Origin: JBFXCS01 sp050181915
Lineage (GTDB): Bacteria > Actinomycetota > Thermoleophilia > Miltoncostaeales > Miltoncostaeaceae
NCBI GenBank assembly: GCA_050181915.1
Contig: JBFXCS010000001.1
Span: forward strand, 992,001 to 1,056,000
Direction of reading: 5' to 3'
DNA length: 64,000 nt
In this document: positions 35,105-43,133 of the stretch, piece after piece
Numbering within the stretch: position 1 is the first letter of the stretch
Layout: every line of letters starts with the position of its first letter
Program-made: the position numbers and the translations under genes
Notes under the pieces: model-generated
Told to the model about the DNA's origin: nothing
The model's input: the letters and a program-made list of their open reading frames with translations, nothing else
Databases searched by the model: none

Positions 35105-36661
35105 TCAGAGCTCCATCGCGGGCGGGCGGGCCGCCTCGCCGGCCTCCCTGCCGGCCGGCACGCCGGCCGAGGTGCCGCGCAGGCCGAACCAGGCGGTGAG
35201 CGAGGCCGCCAGCATCAGGGCCGCCGCCAGCCACATGGCGCCGTGGACGCCGACCACGAACGACTCGAGGGCCTCGTGCCGTCCCTGTTCGCCCGCGAAG
35301 CGGCCGACGATGTCCCCGCGCGCCCCGATGACCGCCTCCTCCAGGCGCTCCGCCTGGGCGTGCGCCGTGGGCGGCAGGCCGGCGATGCGGTCGCCCCAGG
35401 AGTTCGAGGCGAGGGTCGCGCCCACGGCGCCCAGGATGGCGAGGCCGACGGCCGCGCCGACCTGCCGGGACGCGTTCACCACACCCGACGCGATGCCGGA
35501 CTTCTCGCGGTCCACCGCGTTCATCGCGGTGGTGGAGGTGGTGGGCATGGCGAGCGCGATGCCCGCCCCCATCAGGGCGAAGAAGGGCCACACGCGGCCG
35601 TAGCCGGTGTCGACCTGGATCTGGCTGAGGCCGGCCATCCCGATCGCGGCCAGCAGCATCCCCAGGCTCATCAGATGCCGGGCCGAGAAGCGGGACTGCA
35701 GGCGGCCGGCGAGCGGCCCGATCACCATCACCATCATCGTGAGCGGCAGGGTGCGCACGCCGGACTCGGTGGGCGACCAGCCCTTCACGTTCTGGAAGTA
35801 GAGGGTGAGGAAGTAGACGACCCCGAACAGCCCGAGGCCGACGAAGGCGACGACGATGTTGGGCGCCGTGAAGGCCGCCGTGCGGAAGAACGACAGCGGG
35901 ATCATCGGCTCGGGGGCGCGGGCCTCCCAGGCGATGAAGGCGCCGATGAGGACGAGGCCCGCCCCCAGGAAGGCGATGGTGTACGCCGATCCCCAGGCGT
36001 GGGAGTTGGTCTCGATCAGGCCCCACACGATGCAGAAGAGGGCGGCCGTGACCAGCCCCACCCCCGGCAGGTCGAGCCGGAAGGCGCCGGGATCGCGCGA
36101 CTCGCGCACCGCCAGCACCGTCATCGCGGCGCCGATCAGGCCGATCGGCACGTTGACCCAGAAGATCGCGGACCAGTCGACGTGCTCCACCAGGACGCCG
36201 CCTACCAGCGGGCCGATCGCCAGGGCGAGGGCGGAGATGCCGGCCCAGATGCCGATGGCCGTGCCCACCTCCTCGCGGTCGAAGGCGGCGACCAGGATGG
36301 ACAGGGTGAGCGGGTTCATGAGCGCCCCGCCCACGCCCTGGGCGGCGCGGAAGGCCACCAGCCACTCGGCCGTCGGCGCCAGCGCGCAGGCGATCGAGAA
36401 GGCGGTGAAGACGCCCAGCCCGACCAGGAACATCCGCTTGCGACCGAACCGGTCGCCCAGCTTCCCGCCCAGCAGGATCAGCACGGCGAACGAGAGCACG
36501 TAGGCGTTGATCGTCCACTCCAGCGTGGACGGCGACGCGTCCAGCTCGTCCTGGATCGACGGCAGCGCCACGTTGACGATCGTGTTGTCGAGCATGATCA
36601 GGAACAGCCCGAAGCACATCGCCGCGAGCGTCCACCACTTGTTCCCCTGGACGCGTGTCAC
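35105..36661 (-). CDS. MFS multidrug efflux transporter (DHA2, 14-span)
   Basis: A 518-residue proton-driven drug exporter of the EmrB/QacA type. The N-terminal motif D1 is LIMLDNTIVNVALPSIQ, motif A is GGKLGDRFGRKRMFLVG, and motif C (IGPLVGGVLVEH, G-x-x-x-G-P-x-x-G-G type) marks drug:H+ antiporters. About 14 hydrophobic segments are seen, with a long loop near residue 440. GTG 36661 overlaps the TGA of the TetR gene (GTGA), so regulator and pump are on one message and share the operator at 37304. Drug specificity is not predictable. Confidence 0.93.
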   Translation of the reverse strand: MTRVQGNKWWTLAAMCFGLFLIMLDNTIVNVALPSIQDELDASPSTLEWTINAYVLSFAVLILLGGKLGDRFGRKRMFLVGLGVFTAFSIACALAPTAEWLVAFRAAQGVGGALMNPLTLSILVAAFDREEVGTAIGIWAGISALALAIGPLVGGVLVEHVDWSAIFWVNVPIGLIGAAMTVLAVRESRDPGAFRLDLPGVGLVTAALFCIVWGLIETNSHAWGSAYTIAFLGAGLVLIGAFIAWEARAPEPMIPLSFFRTAAFTAPNIVVAFVGLGLFGVVYFLTLYFQNVKGWSPTESGVRTLPLTMMVMVIGPLAGRLQSRFSARHLMSLGMLLAAIGMAGLSQIQVDTGYGRVWPFFALMGAGIALAMPTTSTTAMNAVDREKSGIASGVVNASRQVGAAVGLAILGAVGATLASNSWGDRIAGLPPTAHAQAERLEEAVIGARGDIVGRFAGEQGRHEALESFVVGVHGAMWLAAALMLAASLTAWFGLRGTSAGVPAGREAGEAARPPAMEL

Positions 36662-37296
36662 GTCCCCTCCTTCCTCGGTGCCGCCGGGCGCAGCAGGGTG
36701 AGCAGAGCCTGCGCGGTGCCGACCATCCGGGCGACCGCCTCGTCGCCGTGGTGGGCGCACTCGAAGGCGGCGAGGAAGCTGACGCCGCCCAGCAGGCGCA
36801 TCGCCTCCTCGGCCGGGATGTCGTCGCGCAGGTGGCCGTTGGCCTGGCTGGCGCGGGCGGCCTCGGTGATCACGTCCTTGAAGCGCGTGGCGACGCCGTC
36901 GATCACGGCCTTCACCTCGGGATCGTGGACCATGGTCACCGTCAGCGACCGCAGCCGGAGCGCCTCGGGCATGTGAGGGTCGTCCACCGAGGCGGCCAGC
37001 TGCCGCACGACGCCGGCGAAGGGATCGTCGCCGGCGTCCGCCGCCGCCCGCGCCAGGGCGTCGCGGAAGCGCATCGCCATGCGCGCGTTGACCGCCGCGA
37101 GCAGCGCCTGCTTGCTCGCGAAATGGCGGTACAGGATCGCCTCCGAGCAGCCCGCCTCGGCGGCGATGTCGCCCACGGAGACGCCGTAGAAGCCCTGGCG
37201 CGCGAACAGGCGCCGCCCGGCGTCGAGCAGCGCCTGCCTCCTCTCGGGCCCGCTCATCCGACGCTGCTGCGCCGCGGGTGCCGTCTCATCGGTCAC
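36658..37296 (-). CDS. TetR-family repressor of the downstream efflux pump
   Basis: A 212-residue repressor. The N-terminal helix-turn-helix (about 18-65) reads ALLDAGRRLFARQGFYGVSV followed by EAGCSEAILYRHFASKQAL, the classical TetR pattern. The C-terminal ligand-binding part (about 80-205) is helical. The gene starts an operon with the MFS pump. GTG 37296 lies 7 nt after a TAACTT -10 box on the minus strand, and an imperfect 20-bp palindrome overlaps this box. Bound repressor would therefore block its own promoter. The inducer is probably a pump substrate (inference). Confidence 0.92.
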   Translation of the reverse strand: MTDETAPAAQQRRMSGPERRQALLDAGRRLFARQGFYGVSVGDIAAEAGCSEAILYRHFASKQALLAAVNARMAMRFRDALARAAADAGDDPFAGVVRQLAASVDDPHMPEALRLRSLTVTMVHDPEVKAVIDGVATRFKDVITEAARASQANGHLRDDIPAEEAMRLLGGVSFLAAFECAHHGDEAVARMVGTAQALLTLLRPAAPRKEGT

Positions 37297-37303
37297 CCGG
37301 ATG

Positions 37304-37323
37304 AAGTTAGCGAACGTTTACTT
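37304..37323. promoter_or_regulatory. Candidate TetR operator overlapping the -10 box
   Basis: AAGTTAGCGAACGTTTACTT is a 20-bp imperfect palindrome (7 of 10 pairs), AT-rich for this genome. Its first six bases are the TAACTT -10 box of the tetR gene on the minus strand. Confidence 0.5.
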
Positions 37324-38269
37324 ACCGCTTCTGAACGGAACCTGACGACCCGTCGTGGGCGGGCGCGGCCGGCCCCTCGTCGGAGGGCGCGGTCGTCGTC
37401 GCCCGCGCCGGGGGCGGCTGCTCGGGCGGCGGGTCGCGCCGCAGCAGCTCGCTCACGGTCACCGGCTCGAGGCCGCGGGCGCGCAGGCCGCGCACGATGC
37501 GCGGCAGGGCGCGGACGGTCGCGCCCGGCCGCCCCACCGGCCCGTCGTGCATCAGGATGATCGAGCCGGGCCGCACCTCCCGCAGCACCGTCGCGGCGAT
37601 CTTCCCCGGGCCGGCGTCCGCGTGCCAGTCGAGGGCGTCCACGTCCCAGAGCGCGGCCACCATGCGCTCGGAGGCGATATCGTCGAGCACCGCCCGGTCG
37701 ACGGCCCCGTAGGGCGGGCGCAGCAACCCCGGGTCGACCCCCGTCACCCTCCGGATGAGGTTGCGCGTGCCCAGCACCTCGGAGCGCACGCGGGGGCGCT
37801 TCAGCGTCGTGAGGTCCGGATGGCTCCAAGTGTGCACGCCGACCTCGTGGCCGTGGGCCACCATCGCCCGCAGCTCGCTCTCCCGGCCGGCGATCTGGCG
37901 GCCGATCACGAAGAAGGTGGCGGGCACCCGCAGCCGGGCGAGCTGCCCGATCACGTCGGTCGTCTCCCGCCCGGGCCCGTCGTCGAAGGTCAGCGCCACG
38001 AGCTTCCGGCGCTCCGAGCCGCGGTAGATCGGGGTGCCGCGCAGGGACAGCTCCGCCATCGCCCGCCGCTCGGCGCTCACCGGCGGCGGCGACGGAGCGA
38101 CCGGCGCCGTCGCCGGGGCCGTGGCCGTGAGCGCGCCCGCCGGACCGGGGGAGCCGCCGTCGCCGGTCGCGCGCACGATCAGCGCCGCTGCGACCGCCAG
38201 CGCCGCCAGCCCCGCGAGCAGCCAGCCCCACAGGGGCGGGCGGCGCGATGGCGGGGCGGCGGGCGGCAC
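37322..38269 (-). CDS. Polysaccharide deacetylase (NodB-type), membrane-anchored
   Basis: Removes N-acetyl groups from a wall or surface polysaccharide. The 315-residue protein has a signal-anchor (about 13-35), a Pro/Ala/Thr-rich linker (about 38-75) and a NodB domain (about 85-275). Motif 1 is ALTFDDGPGRET (catalytic and metal Asp), motif 2 is GVHTWSHPDL (H-x-x-x-H), motif 3 is LLRPPYGAVDR, motif 4 includes DVDALDWHADAG and motif 5 is SIILMHDGPV. All key residues are present. The C terminus is disordered. GTG 38269 has GGGAG upstream. The 3' end overlaps the putative TetR operator region by 2 nt. Confidence 0.92.
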   Translation of the reverse strand: MPPAAPPSRRPPLWGWLLAGLAALAVAAALIVRATGDGGSPGPAGALTATAPATAPVAPSPPPVSAERRAMAELSLRGTPIYRGSERRKLVALTFDDGPGRETTDVIGQLARLRVPATFFVIGRQIAGRESELRAMVAHGHEVGVHTWSHPDLTTLKRPRVRSEVLGTRNLIRRVTGVDPGLLRPPYGAVDRAVLDDIASERMVAALWDVDALDWHADAGPGKIAATVLREVRPGSIILMHDGPVGRPGATVRALPRIVRGLRARGLEPVTVSELLRRDPPPEQPPPARATTTAPSDEGPAAPAHDGSSGSVQKR

Positions 38270-38418
38270 GTGGGCTCCCGGAGGGACGGCGGACGGGGAA
38301 CCGGACCCTTCGACGCGGGCGGCGGCGCTCTTGCCCGACCGGGTCCCCTTCCGACATCGGCCCGAACGGCCGGCCGGTCGAGGAACGTCGTCATGGTGCC
38401 CTCGGGGCCGGACACGGG

Positions 38419-38430
38419 TAACCTGCCCCG
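38419..38430 (+). promoter_or_regulatory. Leaderless-type -10 element
   Basis: TAACCT at 38419-38424 ends 6 nt before the GTG at 38431. Confidence 0.42.
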
Positions 38431-38814
38431 GTGCTCGCGCGCAGACGCTACGAGGTGGTGATCGTCGGCCAGGCGGGAGCGGTCGCGGCCCAGCGCGGCG
38501 TCGTGGGCTCCTACCGCTCCGAGAACGAGGCCCGGCGGGTGGCCGAGGAGGAGCGCCTGCGCATCGAGCGGGCCGCGCCGGAGCAGGCCGCCAACTACCG
38601 GGTGCAGGTGCTGCGGCACGGCACCCTGGTCCACGAGGAGCAGCCGGACGCGAACGCCAAGGGCGCCCGGCCCCCGTGGTGGTCGCCGCGTACCGAGCGC
38701 ACCACCGAGGCCCTGAAGGCCCTGCGCGAGCCCACGCCGGAGGGCCCGGTGCCCGACTGGGTGCTCAGCCGCTTCGGCGCCGCGCCCGGCGAGGCCGACC
38801 CGCAGGGCGACTAG
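38431..38814 (+). CDS. Hypothetical protein, paralogue of the gene at 52597-53094
   Basis: I do not recognise a named family. The 127-residue soluble protein starts RRRYEVVIVGQAG and continues with SYRSENEARRVAEEERLRIE and YRVQVLRHGTLVHEE. This is one small alpha/beta unit of about 70 residues with a charged helix, then a disordered tail (about 75-127). The same pattern (R.R(Y/F)EVV..G, R.E..A...A..ER.RIE, (Y/W)RV.V....V.E) appears in the gene at 52597-53094, so the two are paralogues. The GTG is fixed by the TAACCT box. The function is unknown. Confidence 0.7.
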   Translation: MLARRRYEVVIVGQAGAVAAQRGVVGSYRSENEARRVAEEERLRIERAAPEQAANYRVQVLRHGTLVHEEQPDANAKGARPPWWSPRTERTTEALKALREPTPEGPVPDWVLSRFGAAPGEADPQGD

Positions 38815-38828
38815 CGCATCTCACCCGT

Positions 38829-38851
38829 TTACGCACTCTAAGAATGCGTAA
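38829..38851. repeat. Inverted repeat TTACGCA-N9-TGCGTAA
   Basis: Perfect 7-bp arms at 38829-38835 and 38845-38851 around an AT-rich 9-nt spacer. It lies 14 nt after one gene and 64 nt before the glucosaminidase-like gene. It could be an operator or a weak terminator. Confidence 0.5.
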
Positions 38852-38915
38852 CGGTCCGTTGCGAATTCCGCGCAGGGGCTTTGATCCGCGCCGCGCGCGC
38901 CGATAGAGAACGGCG

Positions 38916-40010
38916 ATGCCCCGTCTCCGCCTCCTCGCCCTCGCCTGCGCGCTGCTCCTGGCCGCGCCGCTCGCCGCCCTCGCCCAGACCGCCGCGCCGG
39001 TCGCGCCCGTCGGCGGCACCCCGGTGCTCGGGCCGTCGCTGCTCAGCGCCGATCAGATCTCGGCGTGGTACGCCTCGACCGGCAAGGTCTCGAAGAGCCC
39101 CACCCCCGTGCCGCTGCTGGCCGCGCTGATGCTGGACGAGGGCGGCGCGCAGGGCGTGCGCGGCGACATCGCCTTCGCCCAGTCGATGCTCGAGACCGGC
39201 TACCTGGGCTACGGCGGGCAGGTGAAGCCGGCCGACAACAACTTCTCGGGCCTGGGGGCGTGCGACAGCTGCGCCCGCGGGCTGGGCTTCGCCAGCGCCC
39301 AGCTCGGCGTGAGGGCGCAGATCCAGCACCTCTTCGCCTACGCCAGCCCCACCGCCGACCCGGCGCTCCTGGCCCGGCCCCTGGCCGACATCCGCTTCAC
39401 CGGCGTGACGCCCTACGGCCGCGCCCAGACCTGGGAGCAGATGGGCAACGGCAACTGGGCCACCGACCCGGCGTACGCCGGCAAGGTCCTGTCGATCTGG
39501 CGCGCGATGCTGGCCTACAACGGCGTGGCGGCGCCGTCGCCGGCGGCGCCGCCCGCCTCTCCGGGCGCCTCCCTGACCCTGCCGCTGAAGCTGATCGCCG
39601 CCCGCAGCGGCGCCAACCTCGGCGGCTGGGCGCTGCGCCGCCGGCCGCTGGCGGACGGCATCCGGCGGCTGGGCACGCCGGCCTCCGCGCGCGCCGCCGG
39701 CGCCACCTGCCTGGTGCGCTGGCCCGCGCTGGGCGCGGCCGTGCAGGTGAGCGGACCGGGCGACCCCTGCTCCCCCGCCACCGCCACGGCGCGCTGGGCG
39801 CGCCTGTCGACCGCCGCCTGGGCCACCGCCCGCGGCCTGGCCGTTGGCGACAGCGCCTCGAAGCTGCGCCGCCTCTACCCCGCGGCGCGGTTCCGCGGCG
39901 GCCGCTGGTGGCTGGTGAGCGCCGGCACCCGCCGCTCCCCCGCGCCCCGCCTGCGCGCCGAGGTGGCCGGGGGCCGGGTCACGGCGCTCTGGGTGAACAT
40001 CGGCCGCTGA
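38916..40010 (+). CDS. Secreted glucosaminidase-domain protein (peptidoglycan hydrolase)
   Basis: Likely cleaves glycan strands of peptidoglycan outside the cell. The 364-residue protein has a signal peptide (about 1-24) and a glucosaminidase-type domain (about 40-205). It shows MLDEGGAQGVRGDIAFAQSM (catalytic Glu region), LETGYLGYGGQVKPADNNFS and GLGACDSCARG. The C-terminal part (about 210-364) is of unknown fold; its GLAVGDSASKLRRLYPAARF and VTALWVNIG pattern recurs in other actinobacterial secreted proteins as far as I recall. An inverted repeat at 38829 may control it. Converging gene stops are only 3 nt apart. Confidence 0.83.
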   Translation: MPRLRLLALACALLLAAPLAALAQTAAPVAPVGGTPVLGPSLLSADQISAWYASTGKVSKSPTPVPLLAALMLDEGGAQGVRGDIAFAQSMLETGYLGYGGQVKPADNNFSGLGACDSCARGLGFASAQLGVRAQIQHLFAYASPTADPALLARPLADIRFTGVTPYGRAQTWEQMGNGNWATDPAYAGKVLSIWRAMLAYNGVAAPSPAAPPASPGASLTLPLKLIAARSGANLGGWALRRRPLADGIRRLGTPASARAAGATCLVRWPALGAAVQVSGPGDPCSPATATARWARLSTAAWATARGLAVGDSASKLRRLYPAARFRGGRWWLVSAGTRRSPAPRLRAEVAGGRVTALWVNIGR

Positions 40011-40013
40011 GCC

Positions 40014-41438
40014 CTAGCGCAGCTCGCGCCTCAGCGCGGCGCGGGCGGCGTGGTGGCCGCACATGCCGTGCACGCCGCCGCCGGGCGGGGTCGACGACGA
40101 GCACAGGTAGAGCCCGGGGCCGATGGCGTAGGGCGCGGGCGCGAGACGGGGACGGGCGAGCGTCTGGCGCAGGTCGGCGAGGCCGCCGTTGATGTCGCCG
40201 CCCACCAGGTTCGGGTTCTCGCGCTCCATCTCGGCCGGTCCGCGGACCGCCCGGGCCAGGATGCGATCGCGGAAGCCGGGCGCGAAGCGCTCGACCTGGC
40301 CCTCGACGGCGGCGGTCATGTCGGCCCCGCAACCGCTCGGCACGTGGCAGTACGCCCACGCCGTGTGACGGCCGGCGGGGGCCCGGCCGGGATCGACCAG
40401 GGTCTGCTGGGCCAGCAGCACGTAGGGGCGCCGCGCCACGCGCCCGCGGGTCGCCTCGCGCTCCGAGGCGGCGATCTCCTCCATCGTGCCCCCCAGGTGG
40501 ATCGTCGCGGCGCGGGCGCACCCGGGGGCCCGCCAGGGGATCGGGCCGTCGAGGGCCCAGTCGATCTTCGCCACGCCCGGCCCGTGGCGGAAGCGCGCCA
40601 GGGCGCGCCGCGAACGCCCCGGCAGGGCGTCGCCCGCCAGCCGCAGGGCGTGGCGGGGCGCGACGTCGAGCAGCACGGCCCGGGACGGCGGCAGCTCGCC
40701 CAGCGACGCGACCGGGCGGCCGGTCTCGATCTCGCCGCCCAGCGCGCGCAGATGGGCGGCCATGGCGTCGGCGAGCCGCTGCGCGCCGCCGCGCACCACC
40801 GGCCAGCCGACGGCGTGGCCCAGCAGGGCGAGCAGCACCGCGAAGGCGCCGCTCGGGGGCGCCTCCAGGCGCAGCATGGAGTGGGCGGCGAGGCCCGCCA
40901 CGAGCGCGGGCGCGCGCCGGCCGGCGAAGCGCCGTGCCAGGCCCGCGGCCGAGCGCAGGGCGAGCGGCGCCAGGCGGGCGAGGGCCGCCGGATGCCGCGG
41001 CGCGCCGAGCGGCGGCGCCAGCGCGGCGCCCATCACGGCCTCGAAGCGGGCCACCAGGGGCTCCATCAGGGCCGCGTAGGCCGGCCCGTCCGGCCCGAGC
41101 CCGGCCGCGGTGGCCCGGACGGAGCGCTCGAGCAGCACCGCCGTGCCGTCGTCCAGCGGGTGCGCCGCGGCGGCCGGCGGCTGCAGCAGGCGCACGCCGA
41201 GCTCCTCCAGCGGCAGGCCGGCGAAGAAGGGCGAGCCGGCCACCAGCGGGTGGATCGCCGAGCACAGGTCGTGGACGAATCCCGGCAGCGTGAGCTCGGC
41301 CGACCGGCACCCGCCCCCCACCGTGTCCCGCCCCTCGCGCACCAGCACCGAGCGGCCCGCGCGCGCGATCGTGATGGCCGCCGCCAGCCCGTTGGGCCCG
41401 GCGCCGACCACCACCGCGTCGTAGCGGCTCCGGCTCAC
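40014..41438 (-). CDS. FAD-dependent phytoene-desaturase-like oxidoreductase
   Basis: A 474-residue flavoprotein of the CrtI/phytoene-dehydrogenase-like family. The FAD motif is DAVVVGAGPNGLAAAITIARAG (7-28), followed by VREGRDTVGGGCRSAE. The conserved C-terminal element GLYLCSSSTPPGGGVHGMCG contacts the flavin. No carotenoid-synthesis genes (crtB, crtE) are nearby, and similar proteins act on other isoprenoids or retinoids, so the substrate is open. It starts 1 nt after the lipoprotein gene stops, so it is the third gene of an operon with the DUF72 and lipoprotein genes. Confidence 0.85.
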   Translation of the reverse strand: MSRSRYDAVVVGAGPNGLAAAITIARAGRSVLVREGRDTVGGGCRSAELTLPGFVHDLCSAIHPLVAGSPFFAGLPLEELGVRLLQPPAAAAHPLDDGTAVLLERSVRATAAGLGPDGPAYAALMEPLVARFEAVMGAALAPPLGAPRHPAALARLAPLALRSAAGLARRFAGRRAPALVAGLAAHSMLRLEAPPSGAFAVLLALLGHAVGWPVVRGGAQRLADAMAAHLRALGGEIETGRPVASLGELPPSRAVLLDVAPRHALRLAGDALPGRSRRALARFRHGPGVAKIDWALDGPIPWRAPGCARAATIHLGGTMEEIAASEREATRGRVARRPYVLLAQQTLVDPGRAPAGRHTAWAYCHVPSGCGADMTAAVEGQVERFAPGFRDRILARAVRGPAEMERENPNLVGGDINGGLADLRQTLARPRLAPAPYAIGPGLYLCSSSTPPGGGVHGMCGHHAARAALRRELR

Positions 41439-41439
41439 C

Positions 41440-42207
41440 TCATCCGGTGCTGACGCCGGGCGCCGCGACCGGCGGATCGAAGACGGCGAGGCCCGAGGGG
41501 TCGGCCGGGATCTCCTGCACCACCGAGTAGCGCATCTCCTGGGCGGCGACGTGGCGGTCGGGCCCGGCGTCCTCGTCGGCGGGGGCGATCACGGTGGGCG
41601 GCACCCACAGGCTCACCGGCCGGCGGGTGCCGGGCTCGTAGACCAGCCGGGCCTCGGCGTCGGCCGGCACCGCGTCCACCAGTCCGTCGCGCCGCTCGCG
41701 ATCGAGGCGCGGATCGCCGAACACCGCCAGCTCGGCCGGCCCGGCCAGCACGTCGAGCAGCAGCTCGCCGCGCCGCTCGGTCGCCACCCGCCGCATCGCG
41801 CCGGCCTCGGCCAGCTGGCGCAGCACCGCGATCTTGGTGGGGGCCTTGCCGCGCGCGCCGCAGGCGGGATCGTCGTGCGGGTAGCGCGTCCGGGCGCTCT
41901 CGCCGCGCCGCTCGCGCCGCTCCATCCTGCGCCGCCCCTCGCCGTCGGCGCCGGGGACGATGGTGGAGATCTCGCGCATGATCACGCCGTCGGCGTCGCG
42001 CAGCTCCACTCGGCTGCGCCAGCAGCCGTCGGAGGGGCGGTACTCCCACACCTCGCCGATCACCGGCGAGGCGTCGCCCACCACGTAGCGGTAGCGCAGG
42101 TGGTCGATGGCCGCGGCCGGCTCCTCCTCCCCTCCCGGCCCGCACGCCACCAGAAGGGCGGCGAGCGCCACGGCGGCCGCGGCCATGTGCAGGCGAGGCG
42201 CCCTCAC
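41440..42207 (-). CDS. Lipoprotein, function unknown
   Basis: A 255-residue membrane lipoprotein that I do not recognise further. The signal peptide carries a lipobox LLVACGPG with the lipidated Cys near residue 21. The mature part reads as a beta-rich domain (RYRYVVGDASPVIGEVWEYR, VELRDADGVIMREIS) resembling proteins that monitor lipids or envelope stress, but no family is assigned. Near its end is a Tyr/Pro-rich stretch, EPGTRRPVSLWVPPTV. GTG 42207 overlaps the stop of the DUF72 gene (GTGA), so it is translated with that gene. Confidence 0.75.
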   Translation of the reverse strand: MRAPRLHMAAAAVALAALLVACGPGGEEEPAAAIDHLRYRYVVGDASPVIGEVWEYRPSDGCWRSRVELRDADGVIMREISTIVPGADGEGRRRMERRERRGESARTRYPHDDPACGARGKAPTKIAVLRQLAEAGAMRRVATERRGELLLDVLAGPAELAVFGDPRLDRERRDGLVDAVPADAEARLVYEPGTRRPVSLWVPPTVIAPADEDAGPDRHVAAQEMRYSVVQEIPADPSGLAVFDPPVAAPGVSTG

Positions 42208-43100
42208 GCGCCGGAGCCGCCCAGCAGCTCGCCGAAGCGGGCGGCGTTGCGCAGGGCGTGGTCGCGGGCGTTGTTGTTGAAGACGACCGCCACCTCGCGG
42301 GCGCGCTCGGCCATATCGAGCACCGGATCGATCAACTCGGCCAGCTCGGCGTCGTCGTAGCGGTAGTCGAACCGCTCCGCCACGGTGCGGCCGCTGTTCC
42401 ACGCGACCCGGTTGCGGCCGTGCAGCCGCAGGTAGGCGAGATCCGGGCTCGTCACCTCCACGATCGGCGGCATCACGTTCTTCGCGTCGATGCGCGGGGC
42501 GTCCACCACCACCCAGGCGGCGCCGAGCTCCCCCAGCATCTCGGCGGCCGCCTCGCGCTCACCGGGCTCGGCCCACGAGCGATGGCGGAACTCGACGGCC
42601 GCGCGCGCCGGGCGCAGGCGGGTCACGATGCGGGCGATCTCGGCCCGCTGATCGGGGCCGGACACCACGAAGGGCGGCAGCTGCACCAGGATGGCGCCCA
42701 GCTTGTCGCCGAGCGGCCCGGTGGCCTCGACCAGGGCGTCGATGACCGCGTCCCGCAGCTCGCGGCTCGGCCGGCGGATGCGCCCCTTCGCGTCGAGGCT
42801 CGCGGGCAGGCCGCGCAGCGGCGGCGGCAGGCGCCGGGGGTCGGACGGATGCCCCGAGATGACCTGGTGGGCCTTCACGTGGAAGCGGAAGCCGGGCGGC
42901 GTGCGCTCGGCCCACGAGGCGACGGTCTCGATGGCGGGCAGCGCGTAGAAGCCGGCGTTCACCTCGACCATGGGGAAGCGCGCGGCGTAGTAGCGCAGGC
43001 GCTCCGCCGCGTCGTCCTTCACCCCCGGCGGGTACCAGCCGGCCTTGATGAACTCGGGATCCGTCCACGAGGCCGTCCCCACGCGCACTGCACCGCTCAC
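42204..43100 (-). CDS. DUF72 family protein
   Basis: A 298-residue protein of the widespread DUF72 family, which has a TIM-barrel fold and unknown activity. It opens RVGTASWTDPEFIKAGWYPP (5-24) and has the usual VEVNAGFYALPAIETVASWA, FRFHVKAHQVISGH, AVEFRHRSW and YLRLHGRN elements. All match the family in order and length. TAGACT 7 nt before GTG 43100 marks a leaderless promoter. It heads an operon with the lipoprotein and the FAD oxidoreductase genes. It is well conserved but functionally uncharacterised. Confidence 0.9.
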   Translation of the reverse strand: MSGAVRVGTASWTDPEFIKAGWYPPGVKDDAAERLRYYAARFPMVEVNAGFYALPAIETVASWAERTPPGFRFHVKAHQVISGHPSDPRRLPPPLRGLPASLDAKGRIRRPSRELRDAVIDALVEATGPLGDKLGAILVQLPPFVVSGPDQRAEIARIVTRLRPARAAVEFRHRSWAEPGEREAAAEMLGELGAAWVVVDAPRIDAKNVMPPIVEVTSPDLAYLRLHGRNRVAWNSGRTVAERFDYRYDDAELAELIDPVLDMAERAREVAVVFNNNARDHALRNAARFGELLGGSGA

Positions 43101-43113
43101 CCGCCCCAGTCTA
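43101..43113 (-). promoter_or_regulatory. Leaderless-type -10 element
   Basis: TAGACT (minus strand, 43108-43113) ends 7 nt before the GTG at 43100. Confidence 0.42.
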
Positions 43114-43133
43114 GTGGGCAGCCGCCCCGGGGC

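Noticed and set aside
36658..37323. LexA box near the tetR gene (cgaacgttt)
   Set aside because: GAAC and GTT are adjacent without the four-base spacer of a LexA site; better explained as part of a TetR operator.
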